Shown here piece by piece: positions 8,262 through 16,958 of a stretch of 64,000 bases of DNA. The position numbers were made by a program, and so were the translations under genes. A model generated the notes under the pieces. The model did no database searches and was not told where the DNA came from. It saw only the letters and a program-made list of their open reading frames with translations. The stretch's first letter is position 1. Each line of letters starts with the position of its first letter. Source of the DNA: Flavobacteriaceae bacterium (lineage in GTDB: Bacteria > Bacteroidota > Bacteroidia > Flavobacteriales > Flavobacteriaceae); assembly GCA_030148025.1 (NCBI GenBank), contig JASBUG010000030.1, positions 147,046 through 211,045 of the forward strand. Reading direction: 5' to 3'.

Positions 8262-9965
8262 TTAATATCCTATAGCAGTATCGTCACCACGTTTGTCTGC
8301 TCCACCTTCTAGTTTTCCGTTATCTAATACTAATATTCCATCTACTTTCCCAATAACTGGAGCACGATCTTCATTGATCTGATAACCTAGTTGTTGTAAA
8401 CTATCTAAAGTTGCTCTTTCGAATGAATTAGGCTCGAACAAAATGACATCTGGTAACCATTGATGATGGAAACGAGGTGCATTTACTGCTTGTTGCATGG
8501 TCATATTGTACTCATGAACGTTTAATACTGTTTGTAATACGGATGTTATAATTGTTGAACCTCCAGGAGTACCAACGCTCATAAGTAGTTTGCCGTCTTT
8601 TTCAACAATAGTTGGCGTCATTGAGCTTAGCATACGTTTTTCTGGAGCGATACTATTAGCTTCAGCTCCAATTAGTCCGAACATATTAGGAACACCTGGT
8701 TTGCTGCTAAAGTCGTCCATTTCGTTATTTAGGAAGAATCCAAGATCTGAGCAATATAATTTCGATCCGTAAGTAGCATTAATAGTTGTAGTTACAGCAA
8801 TGGCATTACCAAATTTATCAACGATAGAGTAGTGCGTGGTTTCGTTACTTTCTACCACTTGTACTTTTCCGTGCGATACATCACTAGATTTAGTAGCTTT
8901 TTCAAAACTAAAAGAAGACATGCGATCTTTTAAATAATCGTCAGCTATCAAATCATCACCTGGAACATTTACAAAATCTGGATCACCTAAATAGTAACTT
9001 CTATCTGCATACGCACGACGTTCAGCTTCAGTAATTACCTGAATTGATTTAAGTGTATTATGTCCATATTCATGCAGATCGTATGGCTCTACCATCTTCA
9101 TAATTTGCGCTAGACAAATTCCACCACTTGAAGGTGGCGACATAGAGATAATTTTTAATCCGTCATACTCGAAAGTTACAGGTGTACGCCATTTAGCTTC
9201 GTATTTAGCGAGATCTTCTTCGGTCATAATTCCGCCATTATCCTGCATAAACTTTACTAAACGTTTTGCAGTTTCACCTTTATAGAACTCATCACGACCA
9301 TTTTCCATAATACGTTGCATCGTTTCAGCAAGCGCAGGATATTTTATAGTATCATTTTCTTTCCAGTTTTTCATAAAAAGAATAGAGTCTTTATTTGCCT
9401 TAGCGAAAGGTTCTTGAAAACGTTTAAGGCGTGCTTCTTGCTTTTTAGTGACAACAACACCTTTTCTAGCAAGCGCAACAACTGGTTCTAAAATTTCTTT
9501 TATAGGAAGTGTTCCAAATTTTTCATGTACTGCAAATACACCAGCTACAGTACCAGGAATACCAACTGCCATAGCGCCAAGTGTACTTTTTCCAGGAATC
9601 ACATTTCCTTCTTCATCAAGGTACATATCTTTAGTAGCAGCTAAAGGTGCTTTTTCTCTGTAGTCTATACCGCCAATGTTTCCATCTTTATCGCGATAAA
9701 CCATAAATCCGCCACCACCAATATTACCAGCACTAGGATATGCTACAGCTAGAGCAAGTTCGGTAGCCATCATAGCATCAAAGGCATTTCCGCCTTTTTT
9801 TAGTATTTCGGTTCCAATTTTTGAGGCTTCAGCTCTTGCAGAAACGACCATTGCATTATCTACAATTAGCCCTCGTTTAGATTCGTCTACTTTTGGTTTA
9901 GTTGGAGCTTGTTTGCAAGCGCTAAAACTTGCTATAAATAATAGGAGAATTAGTGTTTTTTTCAT
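8262..9965 (-). CDS. ggt: Gamma-glutamyltransferase (lipoprotein form)
   Basis: 567 residues. The start MKKTLILLLFIASFSACKQ is a lipoprotein signal peptide with the lipobox cysteine near residue 17, so the enzyme is anchored in the envelope. The proenzyme self-cleaves before Thr376 in NETTHYSIVD, which becomes the N-terminal nucleophile of the small subunit; the large-subunit GGGFMVYRD segment and the small-subunit GTPGGSTIITS motif are both present. It hydrolyses or transfers the gamma-glutamyl group of glutathione and related peptides. Length and motifs match a complete enzyme. It lies 13 bp after the acpH-like gene. Confidence 0.95.
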   Translation of the reverse strand: MKKTLILLLFIASFSACKQAPTKPKVDESKRGLIVDNAMVVSARAEASKIGTEILKKGGNAFDAMMATELALAVAYPSAGNIGGGGFMVYRDKDGNIGGIDYREKAPLAATKDMYLDEEGNVIPGKSTLGAMAVGIPGTVAGVFAVHEKFGTLPIKEILEPVVALARKGVVVTKKQEARLKRFQEPFAKANKDSILFMKNWKENDTIKYPALAETMQRIMENGRDEFYKGETAKRLVKFMQDNGGIMTEEDLAKYEAKWRTPVTFEYDGLKIISMSPPSSGGICLAQIMKMVEPYDLHEYGHNTLKSIQVITEAERRAYADRSYYLGDPDFVNVPGDDLIADDYLKDRMSSFSFEKATKSSDVSHGKVQVVESNETTHYSIVDKFGNAIAVTTTINATYGSKLYCSDLGFFLNNEMDDFSSKPGVPNMFGLIGAEANSIAPEKRMLSSMTPTIVEKDGKLLMSVGTPGGSTIITSVLQTVLNVHEYNMTMQQAVNAPRFHHQWLPDVILFEPNSFERATLDSLQQLGYQINEDRAPVIGKVDGILVLDNGKLEGGADKRGDDTAIGY

Positions 9966-9978
9966 TTGTTGTGGTTGG

Positions 9979-10581
9979 TTATAATTTATCCTGTGAAGAT
10001 AAGGTTTTTAGTTTTTCTTTTGCAAATTCCATGAGCTCTTTAAAGAAAGATGTGAATTCGGTTTCAAACTCATCATAAAACTCTTCTAACTCATTGATTG
10101 CCTGATTCATTTTAGAACGATTATTCGTGCGTCTGTTCATCCCTACAAGTACTTTAGCAATGCCTTCGATAGATGCATAACTAACTAGCCAGTTGCCTGC
10201 GATCATATATGGCGCCATTTGTTGCGTGCGCTCTGGTAATATATCGAAGTGTTCTTTTAAAGTATCATAGAAGTTTTGAGCATAGTCTTCAAGAGGTGTT
10301 TCGCAGTATTTGTCCCAATTTTTAGCTAAAAAATGATCGTAAAGTATATCGACGATTACACCAGAATAATGTCTGTAATTTTTATGAAGCTTTTTTGTGC
10401 TTTTTCTTACCGTTGGGTGTGCATCAGTAAAAGTATCGATCTCCCGATGCAGCAAAATACCTATTTGAAGTTCTCTTCTGTATTTTCGATAATTTTTTCC
10501 CTTAATACCATCGGCCATAAAGTTGCCAATAGTTATGAGTTCGTTATCACCAGAAAGAAGAATGTGAGCTAAAAAATTCAT
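9979..10581 (-). CDS. acpH: Acyl-carrier-protein phosphodiesterase (AcpH/DUF479 family)
   Basis: 200 residues, cytoplasmic and helical. The start MNFLAHILLSG, the GNFMADGIKG motif, the HREIDTFTDAHP motif and the later ILYDHFLAKNW motif are hallmarks of AcpH, an HD-like metal-dependent enzyme that removes the 4'-phosphopantetheine group from acyl carrier protein. The conserved His/Asp residues are all present. It is divergent from glmM with a 75-bp intergenic region and is first in the leftward run with ggt and alkD. Confidence 0.88.
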   Translation of the reverse strand: MNFLAHILLSGDNELITIGNFMADGIKGKNYRKYRRELQIGILLHREIDTFTDAHPTVRKSTKKLHKNYRHYSGVIVDILYDHFLAKNWDKYCETPLEDYAQNFYDTLKEHFDILPERTQQMAPYMIAGNWLVSYASIEGIAKVLVGMNRRTNNRSKMNQAINELEEFYDEFETEFTSFFKELMEFAKEKLKTLSSQDKL

Positions 10582-10627
10582 TAATCGAATTTACAAATTG
10601 ATAACGAAGAATACCATATTGAAATAG

Positions 10628-10635
10628 TATATTTG
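10628..10635 (+). promoter_or_regulatory. Probable promoter -7 element of glmM
   Basis: TATATTTG fits the Bacteroidota TAnnTTTG consensus and lies 21 bp before the glmM start. No TTG is found at the ideal distance upstream; the nearest useful one is 10598-10600, 27 bp away. Confidence 0.45.
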
Positions 10636-10656
10636 TTCAAAATTTTAATTTAGGAT

Positions 10657-12045
10657 ATGACATTAATTAAATCTATTTCAGGAATACGAGGAACCATTGG
10701 AGGTAATGTTGGGGATAATTTAACACCAATTGATGCAGTAAAATTTGCATCTGCCTATGGTATGTGGATCAAGCAACAACGTAATAAAGAGAACTATAGA
10801 GTAGTGGTTGGTCGTGACGCGCGTATTTCTGGAGAGATGATTCAAAGCCTAGTAATGAATACTTTGGTTGGTATGGGAATTCATGTCATAGATCTTGGGT
10901 TGTCAACAACACCAACTGTTGAGGTAGCTGTACCAATGGAGCATGCCGATGGAGGCATTATTTTAACGGCAAGTCACAATCCTAAGCAATGGAATGCTTT
11001 AAAGCTATTGAATCATAAAGGTGAGTTTTTAAGTGGCGCTGATGGACAACAAATTTTAGAATTAGCAGAAGGTGAAAAAATAGCATTTAGCGAGGTTGAT
11101 GATCTAGGAAAAATCACTGTGAATGATGCTTATATCGACATGCATATTGATGAGGTTTTAAATTTACCTTTGGTAAATACAAAAGCTATAGAAAAAGAAA
11201 AATTTAAAGTAGTTGTAGATGGTGTGAATTCTACAGGAGGTATTGCTATTCCTAGATTATTAGATAGATTAGGTGTGCATACTGTTAAGCTGTATTGTGA
11301 GCCAAATGGGCATTTCCCACATAATCCTGAGCCTTTAAAAGAACATTTAACAGACCTGTCTGAAAAGGTTATTAATGAGCACGCCGATTTTGGTATTGTG
11401 GTTGACCCTGATGTAGATAGATTAGCCTTTATGTGTGAGGATGGTGAGATGTTTGGTGAAGAGTATACTTTGGTTGCTTGTGCAGATTATGTGTTAGCAA
11501 ATACACCTGGAAATACCGTGAGTAATATGAGTTCAACTAGAGCGTTAAGAGATATTACCGAAAAATATGGACAAAATTATGAAGCTAGCGCAGTTGGTGA
11601 GGTAAATGTAGTCGAATTGATGAAAAAAAATAATGCCATAATTGGTGGCGAAGGAAATGGCGGTATTATATACCCTGAGTTACATTATGGTAGAGATGCC
11701 TTGGTAGGTGTTGCATTGTTTTTAAGCTTGTTAGCAGATAAAAAGATGCGAGTGAGTGAGCTTAGAAAAAGCTACCCATCATATTCTATGAGTAAAAATA
11801 AAATTCAACTTACACCACAGTTGGATGTCGATGCGATTTTAAAAGCTATGGAAGAGCGTTATAGTAATGAGAATATTACTACTATTGATGGTGTTAAGAT
11901 TGATTTTGCTGAAAACTGGGTGCATTTGCGTAAAAGTAATACAGAACCGATCATTCGTATTTATATAGAAGCAAAATCACAGCATGAAGCAGACAATTTA
12001 GCTGAAAAGATCATGAGTGAAATAAAAGAAATTGCAGGTATTTAA
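10657..12045 (+). CDS. glmM: Phosphoglucosamine mutase
   Basis: 462 residues, alpha-D-phosphohexomutase fold. The phosphoserine loop TASHNPKQWNALK has Ser106 as the phosphorylated residue, DPDVDRLAF is the magnesium-binding loop, GEGNGG is the sugar-binding loop and RKSNTEPIIRIY the phosphate-binding loop. It interconverts glucosamine-6-phosphate and glucosamine-1-phosphate on the way to UDP-GlcNAc, for peptidoglycan and LPS. A related phosphomannomutase/phosphoglucomutase role cannot be fully excluded, but length and loops fit GlmM of Bacteroidota. The LpxL-like gene next door also serves envelope synthesis. Confidence 0.9.
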   Translation: MTLIKSISGIRGTIGGNVGDNLTPIDAVKFASAYGMWIKQQRNKENYRVVVGRDARISGEMIQSLVMNTLVGMGIHVIDLGLSTTPTVEVAVPMEHADGGIILTASHNPKQWNALKLLNHKGEFLSGADGQQILELAEGEKIAFSEVDDLGKITVNDAYIDMHIDEVLNLPLVNTKAIEKEKFKVVVDGVNSTGGIAIPRLLDRLGVHTVKLYCEPNGHFPHNPEPLKEHLTDLSEKVINEHADFGIVVDPDVDRLAFMCEDGEMFGEEYTLVACADYVLANTPGNTVSNMSSTRALRDITEKYGQNYEASAVGEVNVVELMKKNNAIIGGEGNGGIIYPELHYGRDALVGVALFLSLLADKKMRVSELRKSYPSYSMSKNKIQLTPQLDVDAILKAMEERYSNENITTIDGVKIDFAENWVHLRKSNTEPIIRIYIEAKSQHEADNLAEKIMSEIKEIAGI

Positions 12046-12048
12046 AGC

Positions 12049-12939
12049 TTAAGCCTTAGTGTTTTTATTGCGATGTTTCCATCGTTTATGAGTCCATAAA
12101 TAATACTCTGGTGCTGCTTTAATTTGATTTTCTAAAAGCTTGGTGAATCTATCAGTAATCTCATAGTCATTATAATCATTAGCATTATCTGCTAATGAGA
12201 TAAACTCAGCTTCATAATAGCCACGTTTTACCTTATCAATTTTAAGATAGCTAACGGCAAAATCCATTTTTTTCGCCAACATTTCGGCAGCGGTATAACA
12301 AGGAACATGGATACCCATAAAAGAGGTCCAGTGATATGTTTTTTTAAGTTTTGGAGATTGATCGCTCAAGAATGCGATCATAAACTTTTCATTGTTTTCT
12401 TTTAATTTATTGATTCTTGAAATAGATTCTTTGGTATGAATAAGTCCTGTGTTGTATTTTGAACGAATACGTCTAACAAGTCTATCGAAATATTTGTTTT
12501 TAATTTTTTTATAAATGCCGTACCCTTTAAAATTTATATGGTTTTCAACAACGTATGACCATTCATAGCTGGCATAATGCCCATACATTATTATAACGCT
12601 CTTATTTTGCTTTTCTAGTCTTTTAAGTTCTTCAGGGTTTTTAATGATAAAACGTTTATTAAGCTCTTTTTTAGAGATAGAAATAGATTTTACCATTTCT
12701 AAAAACATATCTACCATATGTTTATAAAACTTCTTTTCTATAGTTTTTAATTCCGATATAGGCTTTTCAGGAAAAACCAATTTTAAATTTTGTGAGACTA
12801 CTTTTTTTCGATAACCAATTATGTGATAGATTAAAACATAAACACCGTTTGAAAACCAATAAAATACTTTAAAAGGTAAAATGGAAATCAGTAATAGAAA
12901 GGGATAAATTAATATGTAGGCTAGTAGTTGCAAATACAA
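12049..12939 (-). CDS. Lysophospholipid/lipid A acyltransferase (LpxL/HtrB family)
   Basis: 296 residues with an N-terminal hydrophobic segment (about 1-40). The motif GHYASYEW gives His121 and Glu126, the HX4(D/E) catalytic pair of LpxL-type acyltransferases, which add a secondary acyl chain to lipid A at the inner membrane. The C-terminal TDRFTKLLENQI and YLWTHKRWKHR segments also match the family. It is convergent with glmM (3-bp gap). In Bacteroidota the acyl chain and acceptor may differ from E. coli, so the exact substrate is left open. Confidence 0.9.
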   Translation of the reverse strand: MYLQLLAYILIYPFLLLISILPFKVFYWFSNGVYVLIYHIIGYRKKVVSQNLKLVFPEKPISELKTIEKKFYKHMVDMFLEMVKSISISKKELNKRFIIKNPEELKRLEKQNKSVIIMYGHYASYEWSYVVENHINFKGYGIYKKIKNKYFDRLVRRIRSKYNTGLIHTKESISRINKLKENNEKFMIAFLSDQSPKLKKTYHWTSFMGIHVPCYTAAEMLAKKMDFAVSYLKIDKVKRGYYEAEFISLADNANDYNDYEITDRFTKLLENQIKAAPEYYLWTHKRWKHRNKNTKA

Positions 12940-12960
12940 TTTCTTTTGGCAAATATATGC

Positions 12961-12968
12961 TATATTTG
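12961..12968 (+). promoter_or_regulatory. Probable -7 element of the rhomboid gene
   Basis: TATATTTG matches TAnnTTTG and lies 19 bp before the ATG at 12988, which argues against the longer TTG-started reading from 12928. No well-spaced -33 element is seen. Confidence 0.4.
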
Positions 12969-12987
12969 GCTTTTACGTTTACACTTT

Positions 12988-13638
12988 ATGGGGAAATTAG
13001 ATTTTATTACAATTGCTATTATTGGAGCTAATATAGTATTTAGCTTAAAAGGCTTTAATGATTTTTCTTTTTTTGAAAAGCATAAGTTTAATATAGGAGG
13101 AATACGAAGAGGCGAACAGTCAAGAATGCTGAGTGCTGGCTTTCTACATGTAGACGAAATGCATTTGTTTTTTAATATGTTTACCCTGTATTTTTTTGCT
13201 CACCAAGTCATCATGCATTTAGGAACTGTTAATTTTCTAATAGTTTATTTTGGGAGTTTGCTAGTTGGTAACTTACTGTCATTCTATTTTCATAAAGATG
13301 AATATCATTATAGTGCGGTTGGAGCTAGTGGAGCTGTTACAGGTGTGTTGTATGCTGCTATTTTACTTAATCCAGATATGAACTTAATGCTGTTCTTTAT
13401 TCCAATTCCAATTCCTGGATATGTTTTCGGTATTGGGTACTTGTTATACTCTATTTATGGAATGAAGAATCGTGTTGGTAATATTGGTCACGATGCCCAC
13501 TTTGGAGGAGCTATAGGTGGCTATGTTATAACACTTATTTTGGCCTCATGGTTGTTTACTGAAAACACCTTTTTAGTTATTCTACTTGCAATCCCAATTG
13601 TGTTACTTTATGTAATGCGTAAAACAGGACATATTTAA
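12988..13638 (+). CDS. Rhomboid-family intramembrane serine protease
   Basis: 216 residues from the ATG at 12988. A 20-residue upstream extension from a TTG would overlap the probable promoter and has no family support. It contains about six membrane helices. The catalytic serine lies in GASGAVTG (Ser114) and the catalytic histidine in DAHFGGAIGG (His171), the two core elements of rhomboid proteases; a helix with LLVGNLLSFY supplies the oxyanion region. It cleaves membrane proteins within the bilayer; substrates are unknown. It ends just before a strong bidirectional terminator. Confidence 0.9.
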   Translation: MGKLDFITIAIIGANIVFSLKGFNDFSFFEKHKFNIGGIRRGEQSRMLSAGFLHVDEMHLFFNMFTLYFFAHQVIMHLGTVNFLIVYFGSLLVGNLLSFYFHKDEYHYSAVGASGAVTGVLYAAILLNPDMNLMLFFIPIPIPGYVFGIGYLLYSIYGMKNRVGNIGHDAHFGGAIGGYVITLILASWLFTENTFLVILLAIPIVLLYVMRKTGHI

Positions 13639-13640
13639 AA

Positions 13641-13674
13641 AAAAAAGAGCCTCTATGTCAGAGGCTCTTTTTTA
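13641..13674. terminator. Bidirectional rho-independent terminator
   Basis: A 9-bp GC-rich stem (AGAGCCTCT / AGAGGCTCT) with a 5-nt loop is flanked by an A-run on the left and a T-run on the right, so it works for the rightward rhomboid gene and the leftward TlpA-like gene. The T-run reaches the stop codon of the latter. Confidence 0.9.
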
Positions 13675-14829
13675 ATCTAGCATTTTTGCAATTTGTCGTT
13701 CTAAGGCATCACCTCGTAATTTTTTTGCAACAATTTTTCCGTCTTCGTCCAATATAAAAGTTGCTGGAATAGCATTTATATTATAGAGCCTCGCAACAGG
13801 ATCGTTAAAATATTTTAAGTTAGATACATGATGCCAAGTTAGTTTATCGTCTTCAATAGCCTGTAACCATAATGCCTTCGGATCTTTTTGACGTCTTGTA
13901 CCATCTAAAGACACACTAATAATTTCTAAGCCTTTATCATGATATTTGTTGTATACTTTAACAACATTAGGATTTTCACGTCTGCAAGGGCCACACCATG
14001 AGGCCCAAAAGTCTATAATCGTTGCTTTTCCTTTAATATCTTTTAAAGATAACATTTTACCCTCTGGAGTAGGTGCAGAAAAATTAGGAGCTACTTTACC
14101 AATGTCGAGTTTGTTTTGCGATTCTTTTAAGTTTATAAAGGCGCTTATTTTTTGACCTATTAGTTTATTTGCAGGGTTTCTGTTAATCACCTTTTCTAAG
14201 GTTTTGAGGTTTTCTTTAAACTTACTTATATTTTGTTTAGACCCTATAGTTTGGCTTTCTAAAATAAGTAAAGAAGCATCAGCATCAGGATGTTCCTCGA
14301 TAAATGTATGTGCATATTCATTTAATTTACGTCCTAACTCTTGATCTTTACTTTTAAATTTTTCAAAGGCAGCACGATCTCCTGCTTTTCTAGCTTCAAT
14401 GGCTTTATTTCTCATTGCTTCTTTTTCTTTAGCTCTTTTTAGATAAGAAGCTTTAAATAGATCGTAGGTTTTATTATTATCAGATCCAATAATATTTGAC
14501 GAGAAAATACTGTCTTTATTTATCTCAATTGTAGTTCGACCAGATTCAAGAACAAAAGGAAGGCTTCCATTAACACTATTTATAGAAAGCACTTTTATTC
14601 CAGGTGTATTTAATTTTCCTGAAAACGTAAATGTTTCATTCATTACAATAGCAGTATCCAAAACAAACTCTTTGTTAGACCCTTCAACAACTTTAATGTA
14701 CGCTCTTAATCCATTTACAACACCTTTTGCCGTTCCTGTAATTTCATAAGTATTAGGAGGTAGTTTATCCTGTGTATTACAAGAAGTAATCAATAAAAGT
14801 AAACATAGAGATAGAATTAAATTCTTCAT
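13672..14829 (-). CDS. TlpA/ResA-like thiol-disulfide oxidoreductase lipoprotein with DUF4369-like domain
   Basis: 385 residues. MKNLILSLCLLLLITSCNTQ is a lipoprotein signal with the cysteine at residue 17. Residues about 28-115 form a beta-rich DUF4369-like domain, a helical linker rich in Lys/Glu follows, and the C-terminal thioredoxin fold carries WASWCGPCRRE with the redox pair Cys279/Cys282 and a cis-proline segment NAIPATFILD. It is predicted to face the periplasm and reduce or isomerise disulfides of envelope proteins. Similar proteins are multi-copy in Bacteroidota; another is at 44422-45813. Confidence 0.9.
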   Translation of the reverse strand: MKNLILSLCLLLLITSCNTQDKLPPNTYEITGTAKGVVNGLRAYIKVVEGSNKEFVLDTAIVMNETFTFSGKLNTPGIKVLSINSVNGSLPFVLESGRTTIEINKDSIFSSNIIGSDNNKTYDLFKASYLKRAKEKEAMRNKAIEARKAGDRAAFEKFKSKDQELGRKLNEYAHTFIEEHPDADASLLILESQTIGSKQNISKFKENLKTLEKVINRNPANKLIGQKISAFINLKESQNKLDIGKVAPNFSAPTPEGKMLSLKDIKGKATIIDFWASWCGPCRRENPNVVKVYNKYHDKGLEIISVSLDGTRRQKDPKALWLQAIEDDKLTWHHVSNLKYFNDPVARLYNINAIPATFILDEDGKIVAKKLRGDALERQIAKMLD

Positions 14830-14920
14830 GACATAGTATTTTGATGTAAATATAAGAGGAAATATGATTTTAATAAGTTTTTATTGATTGTAGGTTATTA
14901 TATTTCATAGAGAATCTCGT

Positions 14921-14949
14921 TTTGTACCACGCCAATTTCACTATTTTTG
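14921..14949 (+). promoter_or_regulatory. mnmE promoter
   Basis: TTTG at 14921-14924, a 17-bp spacer and TATTTTTG at 14942-14949 match the Bacteroidota consensus. Transcription would start near 14957, after the TTG at 14922, so the ATG at 14967 is the likely mnmE start. Confidence 0.65.
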
Positions 14950-14965
14950 TAGAAAATAGTGAAAT
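14935..14965. repeat. Perfect 13-bp inverted repeat over the mnmE promoter and start
   Basis: ATTTCACTATTTT and AAAATAGTGAAAT are separated by TGTAG. The repeat covers the -7 element, the likely start point and the bases right up to the ATG at 14967. It could be an operator or an mRNA hairpin. Confidence 0.85.
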
Positions 14966-14966
14966 A

Positions 14967-16364
14967 ATGATCCATACTGACAACATTATTGCCTTAGCAA
15001 CTCCTGCAGGAGCTGGAGCTATAGCTGTAATAAGAATTTCAGGTCCAGATGCAATTACAATGTGCGATAAGATGTTCAGATCTGTGAGCAATAAGAAACT
15101 GCTTGATCAAGCTACACATACAATTCATTTAGGGCATATAATTAAGGATGGGAAGGAGTTAGATGAGGTATTAGTATCCGTATTTAAGAATCCAAATTCT
15201 TATACTGGGGAAAATGTTGTTGAAGTATCATGTCATGGAAGTCCTTATATTCAACAAGAGATTATTCAGTTGTTTTTACGTAATGGTTGCCGTGCTGCAA
15301 ATCCTGGAGAGTTTACACTAAGAGCATTTTTAAATGGTAAGTTAGACTTGAGTCAAGCCGAAGCTGTAGCCGACTTAATAGCAAGTGATAATGCTGCTTC
15401 GCATCAAGTAGCTATGCAGCAAATGCGTGGTGGTTTTAGTAATGAAATTAAAGCCTTGCGTGATGAGTTGTTAAACTTCGCATCACTTATTGAATTAGAA
15501 CTTGATTTTGCTGAGGAGGATGTAGAGTTTGCCAATCGTGATCAGTTTAGAGACTTGATTGAGCGCATCATAAAAGTATTAAAGCATCTTATTGATTCCT
15601 TTGCCGTTGGTAATGTTATCAAAAACGGAATTCCAGTTGCCATAGTGGGCGAACCTAATGTTGGTAAGTCTACACTTCTTAATGCATTACTTAATGAAGA
15701 AAGAGCGATTGTAAGTGATATTGCTGGTACTACACGTGATGCTATTGAGGATGAAGTAAATATTGGCGGTGTAGGTTTTAGATTTATCGATACAGCAGGA
15801 ATAAGAGATACTACAGATGTGGTTGAAAGTATTGGTATTCAAAAAACCTTTGAAAAAATTGCTCAGGCGCAAGTTGTGGTGTATCTGTTTGATACTGAAT
15901 CAATTTTTGCTCATAAATCATCGTTCGAGAACATTATTCAGGAAATTGAAAAAATTAAAAATAAATACCCTCAAAAACCTTTAATAGTATTGGCAAACAA
16001 GGTGGATGCTATTAATGAAACTGAGCGTAAACAATTGCTGGATCATATTCCAGATATAAAACTCATTTCTGCTAAGAATAAAAAAGGAATCGAAGATTTA
16101 AAATTAACACTGTCTAACCTTATCAATACAGGAGCTTTACGTAACGATGAAACCATTGTTACTAATTCGAGGCATTATGATGCTTTATTGAAGGCGCTTG
16201 AAGAAGTCCAAAAAGTACAGCATGGAATGGATTCAAACCTTTCTGGTGACCTATTAGCAATTGATATTCGTCAAGCTTTATATCACTTTGGGGAAATCAC
16301 TGGTGAAATTACTAGTGACGACCTGTTAGGTAATATTTTTGCGAATTTTTGTATCGGGAAGTAA
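14967..16364 (+). CDS. mnmE: tRNA uridine-5-carboxymethylaminomethyl modification GTPase MnmE
   Basis: 465 residues from the ATG at 14967. The N-terminal tetrahydrofolate-binding domain starts IHTDNIIALATPAGAGAIAV, the helical domain follows, and the inserted G domain has the P-loop GEPNVGKS (228-235), an IDTAGIRDT switch and NKVD. The protein ends FCIGK with the conserved C-terminal cysteine. With MnmG it modifies the wobble uridine of several tRNAs. The last codons form the left copy of a 19-bp direct repeat that bounds an integrated element, and the reading frame is kept intact by the insertion. Confidence 0.96.
   Translation: MIHTDNIIALATPAGAGAIAVIRISGPDAITMCDKMFRSVSNKKLLDQATHTIHLGHIIKDGKELDEVLVSVFKNPNSYTGENVVEVSCHGSPYIQQEIIQLFLRNGCRAANPGEFTLRAFLNGKLDLSQAEAVADLIASDNAASHQVAMQQMRGGFSNEIKALRDELLNFASLIELELDFAEEDVEFANRDQFRDLIERIIKVLKHLIDSFAVGNVIKNGIPVAIVGEPNVGKSTLLNALLNEERAIVSDIAGTTRDAIEDEVNIGGVGFRFIDTAGIRDTTDVVESIGIQKTFEKIAQAQVVVYLFDTESIFAHKSSFENIIQEIEKIKNKYPQKPLIVLANKVDAINETERKQLLDHIPDIKLISAKNKKGIEDLKLTLSNLINTGALRNDETIVTNSRHYDALLKALEEVQKVQHGMDSNLSGDLLAIDIRQALYHFGEITGEITSDDLLGNIFANFCIGK
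16346..16364. repeat. attL core: 19-bp direct repeat at the 3' end of mnmE
   Basis: TTTTTGTATCGGGAAGTAA occurs here, as the last mnmE codons including the stop, and again at 33114-33132. Flanking bases differ on both sides. The recombinase gene lies about 600 bp inside this end. Confidence 0.92.
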
Positions 16365-16432
16365 TTACACTTCTATTTATTGTTAACTGATTGTTTTTGT
16401 TGATATTATAAAATATTTGCTTCTCTTTTTTG

Positions 16433-16463
16433 TTGCCTTTTAGTTCTTTTTAAGTTATCTTTG
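16433..16463 (+). promoter_or_regulatory. Probable promoter of the integrase operon
   Basis: TTG at 16433-16435, a 20-bp spacer and TATCTTTG at 16456-16463 fit the Bacteroidota consensus. A TGTTGCC repeat (16431-16437) overlaps the -33 region and phased repeats follow directly downstream. Confidence 0.5.
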
Positions 16464-16481
16464 TTGTCTATTTGTTGCCCA
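16462..16481. repeat. Left copy of the 20-bp terminal arm-type repeat
   Basis: TGTTGTCTATTTGTTGCCCA matches 33059-33078 with one mismatch and in the same orientation. It lies about 100 bp inside attL. It is inferred to be an arm-type recombinase site. Confidence 0.7.
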
Positions 16482-16580
16482 TTATTCAAGTTTGTTGCCC
16501 AAACCTGTTGCCAACAAATATTGGCGAAATTCTGCACCATATTGCCCCACGTTGCACCATATCGCTACATAACGCACCAT
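16471..16580. repeat. Phased short repeats (20-bp period) upstream of the first element gene
   Basis: TTTGTTGCCC occurs at 16471-16480 and 16491-16500. GCACCAT occurs at 16534-16540, 16554-16560 and 16574-16580. All five blocks end on the same 20-bp register, two helical turns apart. A further TGTTGCC is at 16506-16512. The array ends 2 bp before the ATG at 16583. It is likely a binding array for the recombinase or an excisionase-type regulator. Confidence 0.75.
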
Positions 16581-16582
16581 TT

Positions 16583-16948
16583 ATGAGCAGTAATTTAAAA
16601 ATTCCAAAAACGTGTCTTTATTGTGGTAAAGCTTTCATAGCGAGAACTACAGTAACAAAATATTGTGGCCATAAATGTAACAGCAGACATTACAAACAGC
16701 TTAAACGAGAAGAGAAAGTTCAAGACAGTCTGCAACAGGATATTCAACAAAAGCAAGGCAATACAGAAGTTTCCAATCCCAATAGTATAGCATATAAAGA
16801 CTTTTTAAGCATTTCTGAAGCATCAGAATTATTAGGTGTTAGTAGATGGACTATCCAAAGAATGGTTAAGCGAGGACAGCTTAAAGCAGTCCCTATGGGA
16901 AGGAAACACATTGTTGCCCGATGGCAAATAGAAAGCTTATTTAATTAA
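16583..16948 (+). CDS. Zinc-finger plus excisionase-type HTH DNA-binding protein
   Basis: 121 residues from the ATG at 16583. A TTG at 16472 in frame would translate the phased repeats and is rejected. The N-terminus has a CxxC...CxxxC zinc-binding pattern (CLYCGKAF ... YCGHKCNSRHYK). The C-terminal half is a MerR/excisionase-type winged helix: LSISEASELLGVSRWTIQRMVKRG followed by the wing and IESLF. Such proteins act as excision factors or regulators. It is first in the operon, 10 bp before the recombinase, and likely binds the array just upstream of it. Confidence 0.8.
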   Translation: MSSNLKIPKTCLYCGKAFIARTTVTKYCGHKCNSRHYKQLKREEKVQDSLQQDIQQKQGNTEVSNPNSIAYKDFLSISEASELLGVSRWTIQRMVKRGQLKAVPMGRKHIVARWQIESLFN

Positions 16949-16958
16949 CCGTACCATT

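Noticed and set aside
14922..14966. TTG start of mnmE 15 codons upstream
   Set aside because: It lies at the -33 box of the promoter and before the probable transcript start; the family begins at the later ATG.
16472..16582. N-terminal extension of the Zn/HTH protein from a TTG
   Set aside because: It would translate the phased 20-bp repeats; the ATG at 16583 starts at the zinc-binding domain.
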